Shown in pieces: positions 50,336 through 61,300 of a stretch of DNA of 64,000 bases. Position 1 is the stretch's first letter, and every line of letters begins with the position of its first letter. The notes beneath the pieces were generated by a model, which had not been told where the DNA came from, made no database searches, and saw nothing but the letters and a program-made list of their open reading frames with translations. Source of the DNA: Phytopseudomonas flavescens. GTDB taxonomy: Bacteria; Pseudomonadota; Gammaproteobacteria; Pseudomonadales; Pseudomonadaceae. A program made the position numbers and the translations under genes. The DNA is taken from assembly GCF_900100535.1 (NCBI RefSeq), contig NZ_FNDG01000016.1, positions 81,927 to 145,926 on the forward strand, in the 5' to 3' direction.

Positions 50336-53300
50336 ATGGATATTCAAGGCACGAACGGTAACGACACACTGGTCGGCAGCGATGTTGCCGACCAGATTCT
50401 GGGCCTCGGAGGTGATGACCTTCTGATCGGTGGTGCAGGTTTCGACACGCTATCCGGTGGCCTGGGCAACGATACGTTGCGCGGCGGCCAGGGGGCGGAT
50501 ACCTATCGCTTCGGTCGTGGCAGCGGCCGCGACGTGATCGACGACGCGGGTGGTGACGGCTTCATAAATCGCCTCGAATTCGACGTAGGCATCATGCCGG
50601 CGGATGTCAATTGCCGGCGTATCGATAATGACCTGGTACTGAGCCTCGTCAACTCGAATGATCAGGTCATTGTGCGCAATTACTTCTCCAGCACGGGCCT
50701 GCCGGAAATCACGGAAATCGTCTTTGCCAACGGCCTCCATTGGCCACCCTACGAAGTAAGGATGAGAGTGGAGAACGCCTCTCAGGGAATGCTTTTGGTG
50801 GGCACTTCTGGAGCGGATGTGCTGCTCGGTGGTACCGCAGCAGACACTCTGGAAGGTGGTGCAGGCGATGATCTACTGAACGGCGGGAGCGGCGATGACC
50901 TGCTGCTAGGCGGCGACGGCAACGACACATTAGTAAGCGTTCTTGGCTTCGACACCTTGGTGGGCGGCCAGGGCAATGACACTTATCGTCTCGTAGCTGA
51001 CTGGGGTCAGGTACTCATCGACGAGCAGGCCAGTGGTGGCTTCGATGTAATCGAGCTATTCGATGTGCCGTCGATCAGCATGCAGCTGCAGCGAGTTGGC
51101 AATGACCTGATTTTGCTCCGACGTGACACCAGCGACAGAGTCACTATCAGCAACTACTTCGCTACAGGTGCTGACGGCCAAGTTGCCATCAAAGAGATTC
51201 GTTTCTCCGACCAGAGCTGGAACCGTACCCACGTTCTCAATCTGCTGAGCGTTGGTACGCCTTATAACGACAACCTGACAGGCACCGATGCACCAGACAA
51301 TCTGTTCGGAGGCATGGGCGACGACCAGCTCTCTGGCCTGGCCGGCAACGATCGCCTGGAAGGCGGCGCGGGTAATGACACGCTGTACGGTGGTGCGGGC
51401 GACGATACCCTAGACGGCGGCGAAGGTAACGACTGGCTCGAGGGGGGCGAAGGCCATGACCAACTAATCGGTGGCATGGGCAACGACACCCTCTATGGTG
51501 GTGCAGGCAGCGACACCCTCTACGGCGGCGACGGTGACGACTGGCTCGAGGGGGGCGAAGGCTATGACCAATTAATCGGTGGCATGGGCAACGACACTTA
51601 TGTAATTGGCCAGAGCTACACCTCCATTGTCGAAAACAATAATGGGGGGATCGATACGGTACGCAGCGGCATGACCCATATGCTTGGCTACGCTGTTGAG
51701 AATCTCGTGCTGACCGGCAATGCCCATATCGACGGCAACGGCAACGAGCTGGACAACGAAATCACCGGCAATGCGGGCAACAATCGCCTCAAGGGCGAAA
51801 CCGGTAACGACCGCCTCCATGGCCTGGACGGTAATGACACACTGGAGGGCGGTGCGGGCAACGACAGCCTTTACGGTGGTTCAGGCGACGACGAACTGAT
51901 CGGCGGTGATGGTGACGATTGGCTCGATGGCGGAGACGGTCTCAATCGACTGGTTGGCGGGCTGGGTAATGACACCTACATCATTGACCAAGACAGATAT
52001 TCAATTCATGAATCATCCGACGGCGGAGTGGATACGGTGCGCAGCCGCATCTCCTTCGGCCTGGGTTATGCCCTTGAGAACCTGGCTCTTACCGGTGCCG
52101 AGAATATCGACGGTTTCGGGAACGAGCTGAACAATGAAATAGTCGGCAATGCAGGCAACAACAAGCTTGAAGGTCGCGCTGGCAATGACTACCTCGACGG
52201 CGGCGCCGGCAACGACCAGCTCAGCGGTGGCGTCGGTAATGACACGTACTTCTTCAGCCGGGGCTGGGGGCAGGACACCATCGCCGATAACGGCAATGGC
52301 CTGGATGTCATTCGCTTCGCTACCGGCATCCTGCCGAGCGATATCCAGGCGCTGCATCAGAGCGGAGACCTGATTCTCAACCTTAAAGGTTCGACGGACT
52401 CCATCCGCGTGGTCGGCTACTTCCTCAACAACGGTACAGGCAGCAATGCCATCGAGGAAATCCGCTTCGCCAATGGCCAGCTCTGGAGCTTTGGTCAAGT
52501 GCGTGCCTTGGCGCTGCGAGGGGAGAACGGAGATGATCTGCTCAACGGCTTCAACAGCGCCGATACGCTGGATGGCGGAGCAGGAAACGACACCCTCAAC
52601 GGTGCGGAAGGCAACGACCTGCTGATCGGTGGTGCCGGCGATGACGTACTGAATGGCGGTACGGGCAACGACACCTTGCGCGGCGGCCTTGGTAACGACA
52701 CCTATGTGATCGACTCGCTTGGCGACGTGGTCCAGGAAAACCCCAACGAGGGTATCGATACCATCGAGTCCAGTCTCAGCATTACCAGTGCGCTCAACGC
52801 CAACATCGAGAATCTGCGCCTGATTGGCAATGGCAACCTGACCGGCATCGGCAACTCCGCGAACAATCTGATCACCGGCAATCAGGGCGCCAACTACCTG
52901 ATCGGCAATGCCGGCAACGACACGCTGAGCGGCGAAGGTGGCAATGACACACTCGAAGGTGGCATCGGCAATGATGTTTACCGCTTCGCCCGAGGCTGGG
53001 GCGCCGATACGGTGCAGAACTACGAATCCTTCTCGAACGGCCTGGATGCCATCGAGTTCGCTGCGGACATCCAGCCAAGCGACATCCGCACCTCACGAAG
53101 TGGGGGCAACCTGGTGCTGAGCCTCAATGGCAGCGCAGACCGCATCACGGTTACCAACTACTTCCAGAACGATGGAGCCACCTCCTTTGCGGTGGACGAG
53201 ATCCGCTTCGCCAACGGTACCCGCTGGAGTATTTCGACCATCAAAGCCATGGTCCTGCAGGGCACCAGCGGTAACGACATGCTAACCGGCTACGCCAGTG

Positions 53301-55210
53301 CCGATAGCATCAGCGGCGGTGCCGGTAACGATGTGATCGCTGCTGGCATTGGCGATGATCGCCTGGTGGGCGGCGCGGGCAACGACCAGTTGCAAGGTAG
53401 CTCCGGTAATGACCTCTACACGTTCGCCCGAGGCTGGGGCCAGGACGTGATAGAGGACACCGGGGGCGTACTGGATGTCATCGAGTTCGCAGCTGGAATC
53501 ACGCCCGGCGATATCATCGTCAGCCATGACGGCGACGACCTGCTGCTGAAACTGCTGGGCAGCACCGACAGCATCCGGGTGGTGGATTACTTCGCGGCCG
53601 AAGGCACTGGCACCGTGGAGCAGATCCGCTTCGTCGATGGCACCCAGTGGCTGCCAGAGCAGCTCCGATCGCAGGTGCTTCTGGGCGATACAGGTAACGA
53701 CAACCTGGTTGGGTTCGCCAGTGCAGACCTGCTCAACGGCCAGGCCGGGAACGATAGCCTGTTCGGCTTGGCAGGCAACGACACGCTGTACGGCGGTGCT
53801 GGGAACGACCTGCTGGACGGTGGAGATGGCGATGACCTGCTGAGTGGCGATACCGGCGCCGATACGCTGATCGGTGGCGCCGGCAACGACACTCTGAGCG
53901 GCGGAGTAGGCAACGACACCTACGTATTCGAGCGAGGCTGGGGTCAGGACACCTTAACCAACTTCGACTCCAGCGCCGGTAAACACGATGCCATCGAATT
54001 TGGCATGGGGATATCACCCAGCGATGTCGTCGTCCGAAAGTCCGGATCCGACCTGCAACTGACGATCAAGGACAGCGCTGACCAGATCACCATCACCAAT
54101 GCACTCACCGGCGGCTGGAGCGCTACGAACATCGTGGATGAGGTCCGCTTCGCCGACGGTACCGTTTGGAGCTCAGAGCAGTTACGTACCCAGTCGATAC
54201 AAGGCGGTGATGGAAACGACTTCCTGAGCGGATATAACGCTGATGACCTGATTGTCGGCGGCCTGGGAAACGACTCGCTGAGTGCTCTGGGTGGCAACGA
54301 CACCCTCGATGGCGGGCCTGGCAACGACAACCTGCAGGGCGGTTACGGTAATGACGTGTACTTCTTTGCCCGCGGCTGGGGCCAGGACACAATCGCCGAC
54401 GTGGATGTGGCCTCCGGCAGTGCCGATGCCATCGTCTTCGGCGAGGGAATTACCCCCGAGGACATCGTATTCAGCCATGCGGATGGCAATCTCAACCTTC
54501 AGCTTAAAGGTTCCACCGACAGCATCAGCGTGTATGGCTACTTCCGCTATGACACCCATGTGATCGAGGAAATACGCTTTGCCGACGGGAGTGTCGTGAC
54601 CTATCAGCAGCTCAGTCAGTCATTCCTGACCGGGGGTGATGGCAACGATATCCGGACTGGCTTCCCTCTGAACGATCTGCTCTCCGGCGGTCTTGGCAAT
54701 GACACGCTGCGTGGTGTCCACGGCAACGACACCTTGCTGGGCGGCGCGGGAGACGACTGGCTGCATGGAGGATTCGGTGATGATCTGCTTCAGGGCGGTG
54801 CCGGGAACGATACCCTCACGGGTGGTGCCGATTCCGACACCTACCTGTTTGGCCGCAGTGACGGTCAGGACACGATCATCAACTCCGAAGCCAGCGCCGA
54901 CAGCCTGGACACCCTGTTGTTCGGCGAAGACATATCCGTAGAGCAACTCTGGTTCCGCCAGAGTGGCGACAATCTGGATGTCAGTCTGGTCGGTGGCACG
55001 GAGCGGGTAACCCTCTCGAACTGGTACAGCGGGAGCGCCTACCAACTCGACCAGTTCAAGTCTGCTGATGGCAAAACGCTGCTGGACAGCCAGGTACAAG
55101 GGCTGGTGGATGCGATGGCCGCTTTCGGCGTACCAGCGGGGGCTGAGAGCAATCTCACCACGGCCCAACGAGATGAGCTGAATCTGGTGATCGCTGCCAA
55201 CTGGCAGTGA
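50336..55210 (+). CDS. Giant RTX-repeat secreted protein (adhesin-like)
   Basis: A 1624-residue acidic protein made almost wholly of RTX nonapeptide repeats (GGxGNDTLx type) that bind calcium. They alternate with at least eight copies of the haemolysin-related module that begins with an aromatic YxFxRGWGQDxI and ends in IRFADGTxW. Three further sections carry a different motif (ENLxLTGNxxIxGNGxELxN). No N-terminal signal peptide or enzyme domain is visible. The C-terminal 60 residues are nearly the same as those of the RTX lipase at 55357-62358. This pattern indicates type I secretion, probably an adhesin or S-layer-like protein. The start is the ATG at 50336, five bases after AAGGAG. No secretion genes are present in the window. 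Confidence 0.88.
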   Translation: MDIQGTNGNDTLVGSDVADQILGLGGDDLLIGGAGFDTLSGGLGNDTLRGGQGADTYRFGRGSGRDVIDDAGGDGFINRLEFDVGIMPADVNCRRIDNDLVLSLVNSNDQVIVRNYFSSTGLPEITEIVFANGLHWPPYEVRMRVENASQGMLLVGTSGADVLLGGTAADTLEGGAGDDLLNGGSGDDLLLGGDGNDTLVSVLGFDTLVGGQGNDTYRLVADWGQVLIDEQASGGFDVIELFDVPSISMQLQRVGNDLILLRRDTSDRVTISNYFATGADGQVAIKEIRFSDQSWNRTHVLNLLSVGTPYNDNLTGTDAPDNLFGGMGDDQLSGLAGNDRLEGGAGNDTLYGGAGDDTLDGGEGNDWLEGGEGHDQLIGGMGNDTLYGGAGSDTLYGGDGDDWLEGGEGYDQLIGGMGNDTYVIGQSYTSIVENNNGGIDTVRSGMTHMLGYAVENLVLTGNAHIDGNGNELDNEITGNAGNNRLKGETGNDRLHGLDGNDTLEGGAGNDSLYGGSGDDELIGGDGDDWLDGGDGLNRLVGGLGNDTYIIDQDRYSIHESSDGGVDTVRSRISFGLGYALENLALTGAENIDGFGNELNNEIVGNAGNNKLEGRAGNDYLDGGAGNDQLSGGVGNDTYFFSRGWGQDTIADNGNGLDVIRFATGILPSDIQALHQSGDLILNLKGSTDSIRVVGYFLNNGTGSNAIEEIRFANGQLWSFGQVRALALRGENGDDLLNGFNSADTLDGGAGNDTLNGAEGNDLLIGGAGDDVLNGGTGNDTLRGGLGNDTYVIDSLGDVVQENPNEGIDTIESSLSITSALNANIENLRLIGNGNLTGIGNSANNLITGNQGANYLIGNAGNDTLSGEGGNDTLEGGIGNDVYRFARGWGADTVQNYESFSNGLDAIEFAADIQPSDIRTSRSGGNLVLSLNGSADRITVTNYFQNDGATSFAVDEIRFANGTRWSISTIKAMVLQGTSGNDMLTGYASADSISGGAGNDVIAAGIGDDRLVGGAGNDQLQGSSGNDLYTFARGWGQDVIEDTGGVLDVIEFAAGITPGDIIVSHDGDDLLLKLLGSTDSIRVVDYFAAEGTGTVEQIRFVDGTQWLPEQLRSQVLLGDTGNDNLVGFASADLLNGQAGNDSLFGLAGNDTLYGGAGNDLLDGGDGDDLLSGDTGADTLIGGAGNDTLSGGVGNDTYVFERGWGQDTLTNFDSSAGKHDAIEFGMGISPSDVVVRKSGSDLQLTIKDSADQITITNALTGGWSATNIVDEVRFADGTVWSSEQLRTQSIQGGDGNDFLSGYNADDLIVGGLGNDSLSALGGNDTLDGGPGNDNLQGGYGNDVYFFARGWGQDTIADVDVASGSADAIVFGEGITPEDIVFSHADGNLNLQLKGSTDSISVYGYFRYDTHVIEEIRFADGSVVTYQQLSQSFLTGGDGNDIRTGFPLNDLLSGGLGNDTLRGVHGNDTLLGGAGDDWLHGGFGDDLLQGGAGNDTLTGGADSDTYLFGRSDGQDTIINSEASADSLDTLLFGEDISVEQLWFRQSGDNLDVSLVGGTERVTLSNWYSGSAYQLDQFKSADGKTLLDSQVQGLVDAMAAFGVPAGAESNLTTAQRDELNLVIAANWQ
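51431..51598 (+). repeat. Recent 108-base tandem duplication inside the RTX gene
   Basis: The 60 bases at 51431-51490 and at 51539-51598 differ at only three positions, all third-base changes (C to T). The offset of 108 bases equals four nonapeptide repeats. This is far more similar than other repeats of the gene, so the copy is recent. Confidence 0.8.
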
Positions 55211-55306
55211 TCGAATGAATGACTTGGCGAACGATTCGCCAAGTTACCACAAGACGCCGTCTAAGTTATTTGAACAACTAGGCAGCTAAATTCCCAAGCG
55301 AAATAG

Positions 55307-55351
55307 AAAAAGGGCCGTAGCCCCTGCCAAAGCAGGAGCTACGGCCCTTTT
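55307..55351. terminator. Strong bidirectional terminator between the two RTX genes
   Basis: AAAAGGGCCGTAGC (55308-55321) pairs perfectly with GCTACGGCCCTTTT (55338-55351), with an inner CCTGC/GCAGG stem. A and T tracts flank both sides, so it can stop both converging RTX transcripts. It lies 97 bases after the first stop and six bases beyond the second. Confidence 0.9.
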
Positions 55352-55356
55352 CGGTT

Positions 55357-58300
55357 TTACTGCCAGTTAGCAGCTATAGCGACATTGAGTTGATCTCTCT
55401 GAGCTTGCGTCAGATTGATCTCGCCTCCAGCAGGTGCGCCGAAAGCAGCCATGGCGTTGACGAGGTTATCGACCTGGTTGGCATAAAGGGAGGAACTGCC
55501 AGCCTGGATGATATCCAACTGCTGATTCGAGTTCGCGTACCAATTCTGGACGGTAACACTATCTTCAGCTCCCATAACATCGATCACCAAGTTAGAGCCT
55601 TGGCGGGAGAACCACAGACTATCGTGGTTGATATCTTCGAATCGTAATATGTCGGTTTCTGCCTCTGCAGCCACAGATAGGTTGTTGATCACGTCACCTC
55701 CATCACCATTGCCGACTATGTACGTGTCATTACCAAGACCGCCATTAAGCAGATCGTCCCCTGCCATACCTCGGAGAATGTTGTCGCCACTATTACCGAG
55801 CAACTCATTATCCCAGTCATTACCCGTACCATCAATTGCAGAGCTGCCAACCAGGCTCAGATTTTCTAGGTTGTCACCTAGCGTCCAACTGACGGTACTA
55901 ATGATCTGATCAATACCTTCGTCAGGATACTCAGTTACTACATCACCTGCCTGATCAACTACATAAACATCGTTACCTTGGCCGCCGTAGAGAGTGTCTG
56001 CACCCAACCCGCCGTCAAGCACATCATGTCCTTCGCCCGCCTCAATCAAGTCATCACCCTCTCCACCAGAAACATTGTCATCGCCATTTCCTGCAAAGAT
56101 GTAATCACCCCACTTTGTCCCTGCTAGAAGATCAGGTTCATCAGTACCCTCTACATAGTTCAACTGCGAACTTAAGAGCAACTCATACTGAACTACAGAC
56201 CCACCCGGATAAGTGGCATTAATAATAACGTGCTCAAGTTGATCCAGCGCTTCAAAGGCACCAGAAACACGGCCAGTAGATGGATCAAAATGCAACCACT
56301 GAGGCAATTGCTCATCATTATCTAAAACAGCAGTTAACTCAGGCAAAAAACCATTATCATCAAGTGAAATCGGTACAAAATATTCCCAAGGCATTCCGAC
56401 GCTGGCGACAATTTCAGCTAGCAAATTTTCAGAATTAAAAGCAGGCAAGTTGATTCCAAGCTTTTCTGGAACATAGTCCTCTATAACAATACGCCCCTGG
56501 AGAGTTTGAATTTCGAGATCAGCCGACTCGCTATTTAAGTGTAAACTAAATACGCCATCCCTAGACAACCAATAATTTTCCTGCCAAGCGACAAGGTTAG
56601 ACTTATCGAGCTTTACATCGTCAATGAAAATTGCGCCCACTCCATCGACATCACGTATTCGGGTTACATTACGTGAATCATAATCCCCATTATTACTGTA
56701 GATGTAATAGGTATCCGCCCCCAGCCCCCCTTCTAGGATATCGTAGCCCTGGCTGCCATATAAAAGATCGTCACCACCTCCGCCAATTAGGTAGTCATCC
56801 CCCTCACCGGAGTACAAAGTGTCATTGCCGAACATGCCCTGCAACGGAAAATATCCATCACCTTGCCCTACCGCATCACTGACACGAAGTTCCTGCCCTT
56901 GAGTTGATATATCAGGAACATCCCCCATACCAAAATAATCCAGTAGTTGCTTCTGCGTTAAAATTGAGCCATCACCAAGCTGGTAAAGCTCTACACCAGA
57001 GCCTTGCGGACTATCAGAGGATGGCATCACAACCCGAATTACCTGACCGTCACCTAGATTGATATCAAGAGTGACTAGAACTCGCAGCGACCGATGAGTA
57101 GGCTCACCAAAGCTGTTGTAAAATACTTCATTACTCCCATCCGCCTGAAACCATTCAGGCTTACCGGCGTTCACCTGAGCCAGCACCTGCCCCCACGCGA
57201 GGGTAACACTTTCTAATGTTGCTGTTTGCGGCAGCACTATCTTATCTAGCTTCGCGGCCTCTGATGTCTCTAGGTATGTATATCCACCCTCACCATTAAA
57301 ATCGGTATTAGATGGCAAAGGAAAATCATTAACGATGTCAACGCCGTCACCGGAGTAAAAGACATAAGTGTCCGCCCCTCCTCCGCCCATTAATAGGTCG
57401 TTTCCTGTGCCGCCTATTAAATAATCAGCTTCGTATGAGCCCAAAAGAGTATCTTCACCTGCACCGCCCGAGAAATAGACACCCATATTTTTCGTCTCGA
57501 GACTACCGGGGTATCCAATCATGAGATCACTCCCCGAGCCGGCTCGAATAATTTGCCCCCGCCCAACTCTATAGGTACGCCCCTGATCATCTCCATTGAT
57601 CACTTTGTATACCGTATCGTCCCATGACCAATATTTAGAATATGCGATAACAGTTGATGGCAATCCCGAGACCTGCCCCTCACCTTGCCCCTGACTCGGC
57701 TCAATGATGACGCCTACAAGCTTATTCGGCTCCTCAGACGAATAAACAGGTGTGTATGAACCTTGCGTGCCATATCCAACTCCCTGATTGGCGGAGAGCT
57801 TCTGCATATCACTGGCAGAAACATAGATAGCCCCTCCCCCAAGAGAAAACAAGCCTCCTGAAGAAACGCTATGAATAGATTTAGTTGTCGCAACATATTC
57901 ATCACGCTGAGCAGAGGTTTGAATTATGGTGGAAAAATAAGCCCCCTCATATTCAAACATTGGCTCATCGGATACGGAAAACTCTTTAAATACCGCGCCG
58001 TAGGCGCCATCCGACTCCCAACTTTTCTCTCTGCGGTAATAATGGAAGTAGCCATCGTTCTCAAGCTCCCCCCCATTTTCTTCATGTTGAGTAGCAAACG
58101 CTGCCTGGACTTGTTGCTTGAACTTGTTCTCCCAAAAAGTGATATCCATTGAACTGTTTTCGGAAAGTTCGAAGAGAAACGCGTCCATAGATTGACTGCG
58201 GCCATCATCGTCAGCCACTTCCCAGACAACAGAGGCTGAGTAATAACTTTCGATACGTAGGCTGTGGCTACCATCTTTGTATTCAATCAGTAAATCATTG

Positions 58301-61300
58301 CCCTCCCTCCTGCTCTGAAGATCCGCTAGGGCGATGTCGCGAGATAATTTCAAGACTGAATACTCGCCATCATCATCTCGAATGAGGTCGTGACCTGATC
58401 CGGCAGAAAATAGATAAGTATCTACACCCGCCCCGCCCTCTAATGTATCGTCTCCCGCCCCACCAGATAACGTGTCATTGCCCTCCGAACCAACCAGCCA
58501 ATCTTGGCCGCCTCCGCCAGACAGGCCGTCATCGCCACCGCCGCCAAGCAAAGTATCATTGCCAGTACCGCCAACAAGCGTGTCATTACCTGCATCTCCC
58601 TGCAGGTGATCATCGCCGGAGCCACCGGCAATACTGTCGTCACCAGCACCCCCGAATAAGGTATCGTTACCTCCATTACCATACAGGTGATCATTTCCGC
58701 CTGCAGCATCTATCAGGTCATGCCCTAGAGATCCAGAAAGAATATCTCCTGCGTCACTCCCCTGTAACTGCCCGCCAGACTCCGGTGCAAAAAGAGTAAG
58801 CCCACCTACTTCAGCTAGCATTGTGCTCAACGGTAGTGTTGATCCGTCATGAAAATAAAAATCAGAAATGGCGCCAGCCATGCCATTCTCAATATATATG
58901 GTGCCGCCCTCATAGCTGACGGTGAGATAACTAACACCCTCAGAATTATATGCCTTCCCGATATTCAAGGACTCACTTACAACTCCTTCGCCAAAGGTGA
59001 CCGAATTGATCCCTCCCTTATCTGTTAGGAAGTCCACGCCGTCACCTTTAGAGAAAAAGTAACGGTCATTCCCGCCCCCTCCCTCAAGCGTGTCATCGCC
59101 GCTACCACCCTCGAAAAAGTTCTCTCCGTCCTCGTCCTTCAGGTAATCAGCATCGGCGCCGCCCTTTAACGTATCGTTTCCTACACCGCCCCAGAGGTTA
59201 TCCAGTCCTTCTCCACCATCGAGGTAGTCATCACCATTGCCTCCAAGCAGGTTATCGTTTCCTGCCCCGCCATCTAGCCAGTCATTGCCCGTGAGTGAAG
59301 ACACCTGATCCAAACTCAGGTGATCCTCACCCGCCAGCCAATCATTACCCTCACCGCCATATAGGGTGTCGTCACCGCCCATGCCAAGCAGCACGTCACT
59401 ATCCGCCCCGCCATCGAGGAAATCATTGCCGTGATAGTGAGCTGGCGTGGTGCGATCATCACCAATTAACGTATCGTTACCTTGGTTGCCGTACAGTCGA
59501 TCACTTCCACCATTACCATATATTTGATCGTTGCCCTGACCACCAATCAGTAAATCATCTCCATGCAGATCGCCTGGCAAGCGTGCGCTTGGGAACGCCT
59601 CAGACATGCCATCAAATCCATCCCCATGCAGGGTGTCATTACCCTCTCCACCATTTAGCGTGTCATTGCCTTCACCACCCAGCAGAAAATCGTGTCCTCC
59701 ATTGCCTTCCAGGTAGTCATTACCAGCATAGCCATCGACGATATCGTTACCCTCGCCAGCGAAAACAACATCGTTTCCGGCCTGGTTTCGTGGGGCAGGA
59801 CTCACGAAGCTTGAAACAGTGACGACGGGTTGTTGATCCTGTCCAATCGCGACGTTGCGGACTTGGAAGTAAGGGGTATTCTGCAGTCCCCAAGTGGTAG
59901 TATCAGCCAGGATGATATCGTCACCATCTCCACCCAAAATGGTATCCGAGCCAGCCCCGCCGAAAAGCCCATCATTACCGCCAGAGCCAACCAATAGGTC
60001 ATCACCGTCACGCCCATCGAGCCAGTCGCCTGTTATGCCTCCGTTAGGGCCGACGGCACTGGGCGGGCCGTATTCATCGATTTCATACGCATATATGCGG
60101 TCATTGCCTGAGCCTCCAAACAAGCGGTCGCTGCCGGCCCCACCCACGATGGTGTCGTTGCCCCCTTGGTTGTCGTCATAATTTACCCAGTCATTACCGC
60201 TCAGGCCGAGGATCAGCTCATCACCAGCTGTACCGGCCAAGTAATCGATTTCAAGAGTGCCACTGACGAGGCCTGCATGACTTGGGACTTCTGTGACTTC
60301 GGTCTCCTCAAGACGTAGCCCTAGCGCTCCCACCACGTAGTTGCGGATCAGGATGCTGTCACCCTGCCCGTACAGCACTAACAGATCGGAGCCGGAGCGC
60401 AGGAATTTGATTTTGCCGTCATCGCTATGCCAGCTATCGGCGTCAGGAGCCCAGCGCTGCGCTAAGGTGTAATGCACCCCATCTATCCACAACCCGCCCA
60501 GCCCATCAGCATCGATCAGCGTGTCGTGACCATCGCCGGTTGAGAACTCATAGCGATCATTGTCAGTTCCGCCAATCAACGTATCGTTACCGGCACCGCC
60601 GATCAGGATGTCATTGCCGCTGTCACCTTCGAGGTAGTCGTTGCCAGCTTCGCCTTTGAGGGTGTCGTTGCCGCCGCCGCCGTAGAATCGGTGCCCCGCC
60701 AGGGAACCCTGTGGCGACTCGATGAGGTCGGCATCGTTCTTACCGAAAATGATCTGCGAAACATCCCCCACCTCGTGGATGTGCATAATCTGCCCCGTGG
60801 CCCGATCCTCCAGCAACAGCCCCCGGTCGCCATCGGCTAGGGGAATCTGCGGATCGGTAACACCGTCGATCAATGCCAGTTCCGACTTCCAATGCAGCAG
60901 TTCCGCCCGATCACGTAGCCATTCGGGGGTCAGCTCGCCCTGGCCCGTTGCCGGATCGTACAGATCCAGAGCACCCTCTATGTTGTGTGCGTCGTAGTCC
61001 AGGCCGAGCAATGAGAAGGAGTTGAGCGCCTGCAGCGCATAGCGATAGGCCAGCCCTCTGGGCGTATCCTCGAGGGCGCTATCGGCAAACGAACTCGTCT
61101 CGACGATGCGCAACCCCTCATAGGCGGGTTTCAATTCGGGTTCGAGCGCAGTTGGATCGACGAGTAACTCCTCGTATATGGCCGACAGACGCGCATAAAA
61201 TGCCTCCCGATCATTAATGCCGACGGAAGTGCCCGCACCGAGAAGATCGCCCACCGCGTTGAGCACGCCTTCAAGGCTATGGCTGGCCACGTTCGCGGCC

